Source of the DNA: an uncultured Lachnospiraceae bacterium
GTDB lineage: Bacteria; Bacillota; Clostridia; Lachnospirales; Lachnospiraceae
Assembly (NCBI GenBank): GCA_945949085.1
Contig: CAMFDJ010000008.1
Coordinates: forward strand, 25,577 to 89,576
Direction of reading: 5' to 3'
DNA length: 64,000 nucleotides
The notes beneath the pieces are model-generated. The model made no database searches. It was given only the letters and a program-made list of their open reading frames with translations, and was not told where the DNA came from. The position numbers and the translations under genes were made by a program. The first letter of the stretch is position 1. Each line of letters starts with the position of its first letter. Positions 41,492 to 50,930 of this stretch are shown here, piece by piece.

Positions 41492-42493
41492 TCACACGCA
41501 GATTTCTGACCACCGTTTCAGAAACTGCTGTCTTTTTTCTTCTTTTTCCAGTGCTGCCAACAGCTTTTCCTGCTGTCTCCTGGCCGGAAGGGCTTTTCGC
41601 CTGTTGAGATAACCATTTGCCACTTTCCAGAATTTCTCGGGATAGAGAAAGCGTGCATGCAGATACATCTTCTCCTCCTGCGTCAGCGGTAAAACCGCCT
41701 GATAGGCCGAAAGGATATTCTGCCCTACCGGGATGGACCAGTCATTCTTCTCCAAAATCTTGCGCATAAACAAGTAAAGATCCTTCACCTGCAGATGGGA
41801 ACTGACCCGCTCAAAATTCACAATCGCAACGCCATCTTCACAAATCAAAATATTATGCTGGTTACAATCACCGTGAATCAGCATCTGCTCCCGTATTTGC
41901 TTCTGACCAAGGCTTTGTATACAGTCCTCATCCAGAAAACGCATTGCGACAAGTGTCTGCTCCCAGAATATATCATAATTTTTCAAAAAAGAAAGCTCAA
42001 AATCATCTTTGCGAGGCAGCTTTCTCATATAATTTCTCGCACGCAGGAGTTCTGCACAGCGCCTCTCAAAATCCCCCATCAAGTGATCAGGCTGCCGGCA
42101 GAGTGCCTCCTTTGCCGGGAATGTCACCTTGCGCAAAGCCAGATGCAATCTTGCAATTCCATCTGCTGCGCGTCTGATATCCAGCGGATCGCAGACTGCC
42201 ATCTCCCTGCCTTCCACAAAATCCTTAAGGATATATTTCTTTCCCTCATAATCTGTGCAATAAAAAGCGTCATCCTCCTGCGTCTTATAAATTCTGTCAA
42301 GCGGTCTGTCATAACAGTCTGAAAGTGCCTGTAACAGTTCATATTCCATCTGAAGCTGCTGCGCCGGTCCGCTATACTCAGTAAGCAGGAACTGTCCTTC
42401 CTGCGTCTGTACGATCAGACTTCCCCTTCCCTTTCTGATCTTTTCCGGGGTAATCCCATATTTTTCAAATAAAGAAACCGCTCTGTCATTCAC
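41492..42493 (-). CDS. CotS-family spore coat kinase-like protein
   Basis: The 333-residue protein has the aminoglycoside-phosphotransferase-like fold of the CotS/YtaA/YutH group. HGDCNQHN is the catalytic loop. It is followed by VAIVNFERV, where Asn replaces the usual Asp of the metal loop, as I recall in other members of this group. DLYLFMRKILEKNDW is a typical late helix. These proteins bind to the spore coat. The start is a GTG with GGGAGG about 10 nt upstream. It is the first of a coupled pair with the PEGA lipoprotein and lies 81 bp after cca. Confidence 0.8.
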   Translation of the reverse strand: MNDRAVSLFEKYGITPEKIRKGRGSLIVQTQEGQFLLTEYSGPAQQLQMEYELLQALSDCYDRPLDRIYKTQEDDAFYCTDYEGKKYILKDFVEGREMAVCDPLDIRRAADGIARLHLALRKVTFPAKEALCRQPDHLMGDFERRCAELLRARNYMRKLPRKDDFELSFLKNYDIFWEQTLVAMRFLDEDCIQSLGQKQIREQMLIHGDCNQHNILICEDGVAIVNFERVSSHLQVKDLYLFMRKILEKNDWSIPVGQNILSAYQAVLPLTQEEKMYLHARFLYPEKFWKVANGYLNRRKALPARRQQEKLLAALEKEEKRQQFLKRWSEICV

Positions 42494-42574
42494 TTGTATC
42501 TTCCCTCCCGATCGGATTTGTCCCGGACAGTTTTCCTTCCATCCAAGTCAATACCTATCTTATGAGGGAACATT

Positions 42575-43903
42575 TCAGAAAATGCTTTCCCTTGCTATTT
42601 CGAGCAAAATTTCTTTTTGATTCTTTTCCGGTTCATCAATCACAATATCCAGAAGTTGTTTTAAGCATTTGCCAAGGGCAGGTCCGGGTGCAAACCCTGC
42701 CGCTATCAGATCTGAACCCGTAACAGCCAGATCCTTCATCAAAAAGCATTGTTCCTGCTCTTTTACCTGCTCATAGACCATCATGAGCGCCTCAATCTCT
42801 GCCAGCTTTTCCTCTCTCTGAAAACTGCTCTGCGCAAGGACATCAGCACGCTTTACCTCGGGCAGCATGACAAATATGTCTTCTCCCAGCTTATTTAAAG
42901 CGCGTCTCACATATTTGGGCTGTGGAATCACCTTATAATCATGGTATTTTACCAGCATAGAGACTTTGTGTATGGTATCATTGTCAAATTTCAATTCCCG
43001 CAGCACTGTTGTGGCAATCTCGCACGATCTGTCGGCATGACCATGAAAATGATCGATCCCCTTCTCATCCGTTGTCTTGCATGCCGGCTTACCACTGTCA
43101 TGAAAGAGCATTGCCAGACGCAATACCTTATCCGGCCTTATATGTTGCATGGCAACAATCGTGTGCACCCCAACACCGAAGCAGTGGTGCGGATTGTGCT
43201 GTTCCGTCGCCATCATTCGGTCAAACTGCGGCAGGATCTGCGTCGTGATCCCTGTTTCGTATAGCACCTTCATATGTTCCGGGTGGTTGCTCGTCACAAG
43301 CTTGACAAGCTCTGCCTGTATGCGCTCTGCGCTGATTCTTTGCAGATTCGGCGCAAGCTCTTTGATTGCCTGCTGCGTATTTTCCTCAATGGTATAACCA
43401 AGCTGCGCTGCGAAACGTACCGCCCGCAGCATACGAAGCGCATCCTCGGTAAAACGTTCCTTCGCATCCCCCACTGCCCGTATCACGCCCTTTTGCAGAT
43501 CCTCCTGCCCGCCAAAAACATCCACAAGTCCGACGCGGTCATTATATGCCATAGCATTAATGGTAAAATCCCGACGTTTTAAATCCTCTGTCAGATCAGC
43601 AGTAAAAGTCACTTCCTTTGGATGTCTGGCATCCTCATACTCACCATCAATGCGGTAGGTCGTCACTTCATATCCCGTGTGGTTGCGCATCACCGTGACA
43701 GTGCCATGCTGTATTCCCGTATCGATCGTCCGCGGAAAAAGTGCCTTGACCTGCCTTGGCAGCGCACTGGTGGTAATATCCCAATCATTGGGTATGCGCC
43801 CCAAAATGCTGTCCCGGATACAACCTCCTACGGCATAGCCCTCGTAACCTGCTTTCTGCAATTGTTCTATGATATCTGCCACATCCTCCGGAAGCCTGAT
43901 CAT
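42575..43903 (-). CDS. cca: CCA tRNA nucleotidyltransferase
   Basis: The 442-residue class II enzyme adds CCA to tRNA 3' ends, which matters because both tRNA genes in this window lack encoded CCA. The head motif is GGCIRDSILGRIPNDWDITT, followed by RRDFTINAMAY and the neck and body helices. An HD-domain (AMLFHDSGKPA) is inserted in the C-terminal half, as in many bacterial forms. GAGAGG lies 7 nt before the ATG. Confidence 0.94.
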   Translation of the reverse strand: MIRLPEDVADIIEQLQKAGYEGYAVGGCIRDSILGRIPNDWDITTSALPRQVKALFPRTIDTGIQHGTVTVMRNHTGYEVTTYRIDGEYEDARHPKEVTFTADLTEDLKRRDFTINAMAYNDRVGLVDVFGGQEDLQKGVIRAVGDAKERFTEDALRMLRAVRFAAQLGYTIEENTQQAIKELAPNLQRISAERIQAELVKLVTSNHPEHMKVLYETGITTQILPQFDRMMATEQHNPHHCFGVGVHTIVAMQHIRPDKVLRLAMLFHDSGKPACKTTDEKGIDHFHGHADRSCEIATTVLRELKFDNDTIHKVSMLVKYHDYKVIPQPKYVRRALNKLGEDIFVMLPEVKRADVLAQSSFQREEKLAEIEALMMVYEQVKEQEQCFLMKDLAVTGSDLIAAGFAPGPALGKCLKQLLDIVIDEPEKNQKEILLEIARESIF

Positions 43904-43983
43904 ATCTGTTCCTCTCTGATACTGTTCTTGCTGTTTGAACTATCTTCTGCTTTTCTGATATATGCTGCAACTCTAATCTGTTC

Positions 43984-45066
43984 TCAGCGCACAATCCCAA
44001 AATACTGATCCAGTCCGTTTGCGATTCCCGTCGCAATCTTACTCTGATAATCCGCCGATGCCATGTTCCGATCCTCCGTGGGATTGGTCATGTAGCCCAT
44101 CTCCACAATCGTAACCGGCACCTGGCACCAGTTGATTCCGCTCATGGTATCTGTCTCCCAGACACGCTCCTTTTTACAGCCTGTTGCCTGCACTAAGCTG
44201 TCAAGAACAGCGCTGCTTAATGCCTTACTCTTGTCGTAAAGTGCACTATTGTAAGGATTGGATGCTGTCTGACAGATCGTCATGGCACCACTTACATCCG
44301 CATTCTCCGATCCATTGGCATGAATACGCACAAATGCATCCGCACCGGCGTTGTTTGCCACAGCGGCGCGCTCGCTGTTGCTGATATTGACATCATTAGA
44401 GGTACGCACCATGATAACCTCATAGCCTCTTGCCACAAGCTCCGCCTGCAGCTTTAGGCTGACATCCAGATTTAATTGATATTCTGCAAGTCCTGTCGAC
44501 ACCCCTGACGTGCCGCCGCTGACTTTTGCCTTCATCTCAGAAGCTCCCGGACCGACAGGCTCCTTTTCACTGTTTCCCTTTGCCTGATGACCGGCATCGA
44601 TGACGACAAGATAGCCTGTCTGTGATGCCTGTGTCACGGTTTCTCCCCGGTTCTGATCGTCCAAACCGCCCGTGCTCTTCGCATCCTCAAAATCATCATC
44701 TGTCGGAATTTCCTGCACATCCGGATCTGTCTGCTTACTTTCTGTTCCCTGTTCTTCTGCTTCCTGTGCGATTTCTGTTTCCTGTCCGTTTTCTAATTCC
44801 TGACCGCTTCTCTGCGCACTTGCAGCCTGTTCCACACCAGCCACAAGCTCAAGTTCCGACATGGGTGTTTTTTGTGATGTATCCTCTTTTTGTGCAGTCA
44901 CATCTCCGTTCGAATGCACGTCTGCGTCAGCCTGTGACAGATCCACAGATTCTTCTGTCTCTTTCTGCACCTGTCCGTCATCAACGCGCCCGCAGCCCGC
45001 CATGACAATTGACAGCATCAGTACACCTATGAAAATTGCAAAGTATCTCCGTTTTCCTTTCACCAT
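43984..45066 (-). CDS. lipoprotein N-acetylmuramoyl-L-alanine amidase (Amidase_3)
   Basis: The 360-residue enzyme cleaves the bond between MurNAc and L-alanine. It has a lipobox VMAGC (Cys25), a long Glu/Gln-rich linker (30-145), and an Amidase_3 domain (about 150-358). Zinc and catalytic residues are seen in [24 protein letters not shown] and [20 protein letters not shown] lies 8 nt before the ATG. Membrane tethering suggests a role in growth or daughter-cell separation. It could also act in sporulation, since it has sporulation genes nearby. Confidence 0.9.
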   Translation of the reverse strand: MVKGKRRYFAIFIGVLMLSIVMAGCGRVDDGQVQKETEESVDLSQADADVHSNGDVTAQKEDTSQKTPMSELELVAGVEQAASAQRSGQELENGQETEIAQEAEEQGTESKQTDPDVQEIPTDDDFEDAKSTGGLDDQNRGETVTQASQTGYLVVIDAGHQAKGNSEKEPVGPGASEMKAKVSGGTSGVSTGLAEYQLNLDVSLKLQAELVARGYEVIMVRTSNDVNISNSERAAVANNAGADAFVRIHANGSENADVSGAMTICQTASNPYNSALYDKSKALSSAVLDSLVQATGCKKERVWETDTMSGINWCQVPVTIVEMGYMTNPTEDRNMASADYQSKIATGIANGLDQYFGIVR

Positions 45067-45136
45067 TTTCTATACTCCCTATATTCCGGCATGACGCTCT
45101 CCACAAGCAACCAAAATCTCATTGATTTGTCATTTT

Positions 45137-47194
45137 TTATTTTTCTTTCCTTTGTTGAAAAAAATAGACAGCCCTGACCGAGGCCCAGACCATGATCGCC
45201 ATCGGAATACAATACAGATAGGTCGGCACGATCAATTCCTCATGCAAATGACAGGCATATGCCACGTAGGAAATCAGAATCTGAGATGCTGCAAGCGGCA
45301 AAAAACGCGGCATCATGACAAAAAGCATCACTGCAAGCACATCGGCCAGATAGCCGTAACGCTCATGCATATATGGCAAAAAGAACGGAATCACCACCGC
45401 ATATGCATACATCATCATAGTGATCATTTTTGGATTGGTAGCATTCAATTTTCTTGCCATATCATAAAGCAGCAGCATCGTGACCGCAATCGCACCGTAC
45501 ATGCCTGCTTTTGCAAAAAATTCATAAAATTCATGCGTACCGAATATCTGATAGATATTCGGCCAGTACCAGGAAAGCATCCACGGTTCCTGCTGGCTCT
45601 GTCCCACATACAACAAAAGCAGTTCCTTCAGGCTTTTACCGCCGATCAGCCATGCCGGAATACAGCCGAGTGCATACAATCCCGGCAGATACAAAAACTG
45701 ATACAATTTATATTTTCTGTGTACCCACAGATAAATATACACAGGTAGCACGAATACAACCTGCATCTTAAAGCAAAAAGCACCTGCATAAAAGAGCATC
45801 GAAAGCTTCGGCTTGTCCTTCGCATAGAAGTACAGGCTCCAGATGATCAGGCACACGTACATCACATCACACTGCGCCCAGAGCGCGCTGTTGGCAGCAA
45901 CGGTCGGCAGACACCAGATCAGCGCATAAGTCAAGATACCTTTTTTCCTGCTCTTTGTGCACTCCCTGACACAAAGTCCCGCGCCGACAGCCAGAAAGAA
46001 ATCCCATAGGATGGAAACAATCTTCAGCGGATACAGCGGCTCCATGGGAAGGAGGCTGACAAGGTACATCATATACATATAGAACGGCGGATAGTTATAA
46101 AAGTCACCGGCAATCGCCCGAAATCCGCCGCCGAGCTTGAAAGCATCCGTCCACGGTTTGAAGCAGAACCGGTAATCCACTGATTCAAAATGACGGAAGA
46201 GAAAACGCACTGCCATGCCGAGCAGGGTTGCAAACACTGCAAATGACAGAATCTTCCATTTCTCTTTGTCTGTTTCTGCTTCTCTGCCCTCTTGCATGAT
46301 ATAGAGCTCCCACGCCAGATCCAGCAGCAAAAACAACAGCAGAAAGCTGAAGATGTACGCCGGAACAAATGTAGTATCCAGCATCTGTCTGTAGATGCAC
46401 GCAAAATCAATTCCGGTCAGAAGAATCGCCCGGTAAAGTCTTTTCGGATTTCCGAAGCTGTCCCAGATTGCCAGAAGCTCTATGAGAAGGCATACACTAA
46501 TCGGTATGCAGACAAGGAGAAGATTACAAATACATCCCACCAGCATGGCAAACGCAAGAAGGCTTCTTGGCGATGCCAGTACTGTTTTTCCCTTCACGAA
46601 AACAATGCATCCGATCAGAAAAATGACAAACAAAATACCTGCCTTCGCATATTCTGCATGAAACGGTCCAAAACCGAATATCTCAAAGACGGAAAAGCTT
46701 CTGCACAGGGGTGCCAGAAAAGGATTCAGCAGCCAGACTGCTGCTCCGGTCACAACGCCCCCTACAAGCGCAGGCAGGTATTTCCGGTAGCACACACATG
46801 CAAAAACTCCAAACAGAAGAAGCGTGATCGCGCTGTCCGCATATCCCGCCATCCCGCCAAGTGCGACAAGCGAGGGCAGAAATAATACAATTGTATAGGC
46901 GATCGCTGCCTTTCTGCTGCTTCTGTGCGTGGCAAAAATGATACCTGCCAGCATGGCAGCGATCAAAATTGTTGCCGCCATTTCTGCCAGTCTGATTCCG
47001 TTATAATAAGAAAACTGCTGCGCACTCACCTCTTCTCCCATGTATCCGGCAAGCGTAAAGTCCTTTAGCTGCCAGCGAGTCAGCAGGGAAAAGCCCGTGG
47101 CACAAATGAGCAGCAGGCAATCTAAAAAGCCGATTTTGTGATCATCGGCTTTTCTGTTTGCATCAATCAGTTTGTGAAAAAAAGTATCTAACAT
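45137..47194 (-). CDS. polytopic GT-C glycosyltransferase, Gpi18/PMT-like
   Basis: The 685-residue protein has about 13-16 membrane helices. The C-terminal half resembles the Gpi18-like mannosyltransferase group (COG5542 type): FYNYPPFYMYMMY and NSALWAQCDVMYV, where the expected form is W-x-Q-x-D. These enzymes use polyprenyl-phosphate sugars as donors at the outer membrane face. The N-terminal half is a further block of helices of unclear role. GAGGAT lies 6 nt before the ATG. Neighbours are a cell-wall amidase and ackA, neither of which defines the acceptor. Confidence 0.75.
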   Translation of the reverse strand: MLDTFFHKLIDANRKADDHKIGFLDCLLLICATGFSLLTRWQLKDFTLAGYMGEEVSAQQFSYYNGIRLAEMAATILIAAMLAGIIFATHRSSRKAAIAYTIVLFLPSLVALGGMAGYADSAITLLLFGVFACVCYRKYLPALVGGVVTGAAVWLLNPFLAPLCRSFSVFEIFGFGPFHAEYAKAGILFVIFLIGCIVFVKGKTVLASPRSLLAFAMLVGCICNLLLVCIPISVCLLIELLAIWDSFGNPKRLYRAILLTGIDFACIYRQMLDTTFVPAYIFSFLLLFLLLDLAWELYIMQEGREAETDKEKWKILSFAVFATLLGMAVRFLFRHFESVDYRFCFKPWTDAFKLGGGFRAIAGDFYNYPPFYMYMMYLVSLLPMEPLYPLKIVSILWDFFLAVGAGLCVRECTKSRKKGILTYALIWCLPTVAANSALWAQCDVMYVCLIIWSLYFYAKDKPKLSMLFYAGAFCFKMQVVFVLPVYIYLWVHRKYKLYQFLYLPGLYALGCIPAWLIGGKSLKELLLLYVGQSQQEPWMLSWYWPNIYQIFGTHEFYEFFAKAGMYGAIAVTMLLLYDMARKLNATNPKMITMMMYAYAVVIPFFLPYMHERYGYLADVLAVMLFVMMPRFLPLAASQILISYVAYACHLHEELIVPTYLYCIPMAIMVWASVRAVYFFQQRKEK

Positions 47195-47228
47195 ATGTGA
47201 TCCTCATTATGATTCCGATTATATAGGC

Positions 47229-47278
47229 AATTGCGAAACAATTTACTCTATGCCGCGGACAATACGAGTTTCGCAATT
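47229..47278. terminator. 11-bp inverted repeat after ackA
   Basis: AATTGCGAAAC and GTTTCGCAATT are perfectly inverted with a 28-nt loop, 10 bp after the ackA stop codon. It lacks a T-run, so it may be a terminator or an RNA-stability hairpin. Confidence 0.45.
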
Positions 47279-47287
47279 TTCCGGTTC

Positions 47288-48484
47288 TTATGAAATGAGA
47301 GCAACCGTCTCTCTGGCGATCTTAAGCTCTTCATTGGTCGGCACAACCCATACCTTTGTGCGGGAATCCGGTGTGGAAATCTCAATCTCCTCACCACGCA
47401 CCTTGTTGGCCTCCTCATTGATCGTCACGCCCAGATAACCCAGATAAGAACAGATTTCTTCTCTGGCAAGCACATTATTCTCTCCGACACCGGCCGTAAA
47501 TGCAATGACATCCACACCGTTCATGGCTGCCACATACGCACCGATGTATTTTGCCACACGGTATGCCCAAGTGGAAAGCGCATCCTTTGCTTTCTGATTG
47601 CCCTCCTGTGCAGCCGCTGCCAGATCACGGAAATCGGAGCTGATACCGCCGGAAAGACCGAGCACACCGGATTTTTTATTTAAAATATTGACAACTTCAT
47701 CTGCCGTCTTACCCTCTTTCTCTGCAAGAAAGCTGATAATCGCCGGATCAATATCCCCGCTTCTCGTGCCCATGATCAGACCCTCAAGCGGTGTCAGACC
47801 CATGGAGGTGTCCACACACTTGCCGTTCATTACGGCAGAAACGGAGGCACCGTTGCCCACATGGCAGACGATGATCTTTAAATCCTCTCGCTTCTTGCCG
47901 AGAAGCTCTGCTGTGCGCGCAGATACGAAGTCATGGCTTGTACCGTGAAAACCATAGCGTCTCACTTTATATTTCTCATAATATTCATAGGGAAGTCCAT
48001 AGAGATACGCCTTGGCAGGCATCGTCTGATGGAACGCCGTATCAAAAACTGCCACCATCGGTGTGTCCGGCATCAGTGCCTTGCAGGAATTCACGCCGAT
48101 CAGGTTTGCCGGATTGTGGAGCGGTGCCAGATCATTACATTCCTCGATTGCTTTCATCACTTCATCTGTGATGATGACACTCTTTGCAAATTTTTCGCCG
48201 CCGTGCACGATTCTGTGTCCGACCGCATCAATCTCCTCAAGAGATTTTACAACACCAACGTTAGCATCGGTTAACTTTTCAATCACTGCTGCCACTGCCT
48301 GTGTATGAGTCGGCATTGGAATTTCCGTCGTTACCTTATCGCCACCATTTGGCTGATGGGTGATGCAGCTTCCGTCAATACCGATTCGCTCACAGAGTCC
48401 CTTTGCCAGAACCTCCTCCGAATCAGAGTTGATGAGCTGATATTTCAGAGAGGAGCTCCCGCAGTTGATTACTAAAATATTCAT
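47288..48484 (-). CDS. ackA: acetate kinase
   Basis: The 398-residue ASKHA kinase makes acetate and ATP from acetyl phosphate. The adenylate-fold start is [34 protein letters not shown] and the catalytic region [11 protein letters not shown] are standard. The length matches the family. AAGGAAGGG lies before the ATG. No pta gene is next to it in the window. It lies 20 bp after proS, so both may share a transcript. Confidence 0.97.
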   Translation of the reverse strand: MNILVINCGSSSLKYQLINSDSEEVLAKGLCERIGIDGSCITHQPNGGDKVTTEIPMPTHTQAVAAVIEKLTDANVGVVKSLEEIDAVGHRIVHGGEKFAKSVIITDEVMKAIEECNDLAPLHNPANLIGVNSCKALMPDTPMVAVFDTAFHQTMPAKAYLYGLPYEYYEKYKVRRYGFHGTSHDFVSARTAELLGKKREDLKIIVCHVGNGASVSAVMNGKCVDTSMGLTPLEGLIMGTRSGDIDPAIISFLAEKEGKTADEVVNILNKKSGVLGLSGGISSDFRDLAAAAQEGNQKAKDALSTWAYRVAKYIGAYVAAMNGVDVIAFTAGVGENNVLAREEICSYLGYLGVTINEEANKVRGEEIEISTPDSRTKVWVVPTNEELKIARETVALIS

Positions 48485-48504
48485 GATTTCCCTTCCTTTC
48501 TTTT

Positions 48505-49953
48505 TTAGTACGCACGTCCCCAGTAAACCATCTTCTTAGCCGGTTTGCCACAGCAGACGCAGACATCAGATAATGTTTCCTGTTCAAACGGCATACAGCG
48601 GCTCGTTACACTGAGCTCTTCCTTGATCTGATCTTCACATGCCTGATCGCCGCACCACATAGCTTTGACAAATCCTGCCTTCTCATTGAAGATCTGAATA
48701 AATTCCTCTTTTGTCTTAGCCACATAGGTATGAGCATCGCGATGCGCACGCGCATGCTCGAGCATATCCTTCTGGATGGTATCAAGCAGCTTTGCAACTT
48801 CTGTCTCTACATCTGCCAGTGCACATTCCATCTTTTCCTTCGTATCGCGGCGTACCAGAATGCATTTGCCGTTCTCGATATCCTTTGGACCGATCTCCAC
48901 ACGAACAGGAATACCTCGCATCTCACATTCAGAGAATTTCCATCCCGGACTCTTGTCGGAATCATCTACTTTGACACGCAGACCGTTACCGGCAAGACCT
49001 GCAAGGCGCTCCTTCAGCTCATATGCTTTATCCAGCACGCCTTCCTTTTTCTGCTGGATTGGCACGATGCAAACCTGCACAGGTGCAACCTTAGGTGGCA
49101 GAACAAGTCCGTTGTCATCGCCGTGAACCATGATAAGCGCACCGATCAGACGGGTTGTCGTACCCCATGAAGTCTGATGTACATACTGAAGCTTGTTATC
49201 CTTATCTGTATACTGAATACCGAATGCCTTGGCAAATCCGTCTCCAAAGTTGTGGCTGGTTCCTGACTGAAGTGCCTTCCCGTCATGCATCAGCGCCTCA
49301 ATCGTGTAGGTAGCCTCTGCTCCTGCGAATTTTTCTTTGTCTGTCTTGCGGCCCTTGATGACAGGGATTGCCAATACTTCCTCACAGAAATCTGCGTAGA
49401 GATTCAGCATCTGAATGGTTCTCTCCTCCGCTTCCTCAGCTGTCGCATGTGCGGTATGTCCCTCCTGCCATAAAAATTCACGGCTGCGCAGGAAAGGTCT
49501 TGTCTCCTTTTCCCATCTGACTACGCTGCACCACTGATTGTATACACGTGGCAGATCGCGGTAAGAATGAATATCATTTTTATAGAAGTCACAGAATAAT
49601 GTCTCTGACGTAGGACGCACGCACATTCTCTCCTGAAGTGGCTGAAGTCCACCGTGCGTTACCCATGCAACCTCAGGCGCAAAACCTTCTACATGGTCTT
49701 TTTCTTTTTCCAAAAGACTTTCCGGAATGAACATAGGAAGATAAACGTTCTGTACACCCACTGCCTTGAATCTGTCGTCCATCTGTCTCTGGATCAGCTC
49801 CCAGATTGCATATCCTGCCGGTTTGAATACCATACAGCCCTTTACGGATGTGTAATCCAAAAGCTCTGCTTTCTTTACTACATCTGTGTACCACTGCGCG
49901 AAATCGACATCCATCGCAGTGATCGCTTCTACCTGTTTCTTGTTGTCTGCCAT
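48505..49953 (-). CDS. proS: prolyl-tRNA synthetase, archaeal/eukaryote-like type
   Basis: The 482-residue class II synthetase charges tRNA-Pro. Motif 2 is [25 protein letters not shown] and motif 3 is in the [20 protein letters not shown] region. The short form without the YbaK-like editing insertion and with a C-terminal [18 protein letters not shown] end is the type 3 class. The ATG at 49953 follows AAGGAG by 8 nt; the frame upstream to 50025 is leader. A T-box precedes the gene. Confidence 0.96.
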   Translation of the reverse strand: MADNKKQVEAITAMDVDFAQWYTDVVKKAELLDYTSVKGCMVFKPAGYAIWELIQRQMDDRFKAVGVQNVYLPMFIPESLLEKEKDHVEGFAPEVAWVTHGGLQPLQERMCVRPTSETLFCDFYKNDIHSYRDLPRVYNQWCSVVRWEKETRPFLRSREFLWQEGHTAHATAEEAEERTIQMLNLYADFCEEVLAIPVIKGRKTDKEKFAGAEATYTIEALMHDGKALQSGTSHNFGDGFAKAFGIQYTDKDNKLQYVHQTSWGTTTRLIGALIMVHGDDNGLVLPPKVAPVQVCIVPIQQKKEGVLDKAYELKERLAGLAGNGLRVKVDDSDKSPGWKFSECEMRGIPVRVEIGPKDIENGKCILVRRDTKEKMECALADVETEVAKLLDTIQKDMLEHARAHRDAHTYVAKTKEEFIQIFNEKAGFVKAMWCGDQACEDQIKEELSVTSRCMPFEQETLSDVCVCCGKPAKKMVYWGRAY

Positions 49954-50006
49954 TGTTTTTTCTCCTTTTCTCTGTTTCTTGTTCACAAAAAGTCGCCTCT
50001 TTTGAC

Positions 50007-50245
50007 AAAATAAAGGTGGCACCATCCCTCAAAAGGGACCGGCATTGCCGGCGGTACCACCCTGATTAGTCCATGAAAATTTCATTAAACTCACTCTTAT
50101 GCCCGTAACGCTGCGCTGCGCCGACTTTCATCGGATGCTCCAAGCCCGGTTCCCTATCTTCCATGCAAGAGCCTCCCACCAATTGGCTCTCTCTCTGTAG
50201 CACTTCCCATAAGTACTATCTCTCTTCATTGCTCCTTCATTTTAG
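50007..50245 (-). ncRNA. T-box riboswitch, proline type
   Basis: The T-box motif AATCAGGGTGGTACCGCC (50067-50050) is near canonical. The terminator stem GGTGGTACC/GGTGCCACC (50053-50061 and 50015-50023) is followed by TTTATTTTG. Stem I carries AGAGAGAGCC and the likely specifier CCG in GGAACCGGGC (about 50049 counted as 50149-50147 on the plus strand). It controls proS and perhaps ackA. Confidence 0.9.
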
Positions 50246-50287
50246 GAAAGAAGCGGGCATTTGTCAATAGAAGGGGGAGAATTACTG

Positions 50288-50701
50288 CTAGGAGATTCTT
50301 TGCAGTATCTGACTGTGCTTCTCTGTAACGTCCTTTAACATTGCTATGTCCTGCTTCATTTCCTCGTGCTCGTCACAATTCTTTTGATACCTCTCATATG
50401 TCGAAACATAGCATTCTTCTATATTTTGCAGGCGTGGCAGAATCACATTTTCCTGTGTCAGTTCTATTTTCTTTACCCTACCCTTAACTTCCTGCATATC
50501 TTCCTTCAGGCCTTGCACATCTTCCTTCAGGCCTTGCACATCTTCCTTCAGGCCTTGTACATCTTCCTTCAGAACATGAACATCGTGTTTTAGCCCTTCG
50601 ACATCACCCTTCATACCATACAACTGCCCTATCTGTGTCTTGATCGGATCCAGTTTTTCGTCCATCATATCAGATATGGCACATAAAAATTCTCTATCCA
50701 T
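50288..50701 (-). CDS. small coiled-coil protein with heptad repeats
   Basis: This 137-residue protein begins with MDREFLCAISDMMDEKLDPI and continues as an unbroken coiled coil. Four near-identical heptads (LKEDVQG) are encoded by 21-bp tandem repeats at 50498-50581. The last helix is rich in Glu and Lys. The ATG at 50701 has AGGAGA 6 nt upstream. It has no signal peptide or membrane segment. It lies 43 bp before the promoter side of the proS T-box. The function is unknown; similar small repeat coiled coils occur widely in Lachnospiraceae and can vary in repeat number. Confidence 0.7.
   Translation of the reverse strand: MDREFLCAISDMMDEKLDPIKTQIGQLYGMKGDVEGLKHDVHVLKEDVQGLKEDVQGLKEDVQGLKEDMQEVKGRVKKIELTQENVILPRLQNIEECYVSTYERYQKNCDEHEEMKQDIAMLKDVTEKHSQILQRIS
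50498..50581 (-). repeat. four 21-bp in-frame tandem repeats
   Basis: ATCTTCCTTCAGGCCTTGCAC is repeated four times; the third copy has one change and the last has several. Each unit encodes one heptad, so slippage would add or remove exactly one heptad. Confidence 0.9.
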
Positions 50702-50849
50702 ATACAATCTCCTATCCGCCCCTCTATGCGTGTATTGTATTTTAACACATCGTCGTTTTAATTACAATATTAGTTTTATATTAATAGTATATGTCAGGCC
50801 GTTTCTTTTTCTGCATTTCACCCCAAAAAAGGAACCATGACACCTAATA

Positions 50850-50896
50850 TTACGCAAATACCCCGGCAGACTTCCGTCCGCCGAGGTATCTGTGTA
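50850..50896 (-). terminator. hairpin terminator after the GH16 gene
   Basis: A long stem of about 20 bp with a few mismatches pairs TTACGCAAATACCCCGGC against GCCGAGGTATCTGTGTAA, 35 bp after the stop codon. There is no strong T-run. The rest of the interval 50702-50930 is AT-rich without genes. Confidence 0.65.
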
Positions 50897-50930
50897 ATAG
50901 GTATTGAAAATGGTTATTGGGGTGACTGTT

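Noticed and set aside
41492..42493. CotS-like protein as a dead kinase
   Set aside because: The Asn in place of the metal-loop Asp seems normal for this spore-coat group, so it is not evidence of decay.
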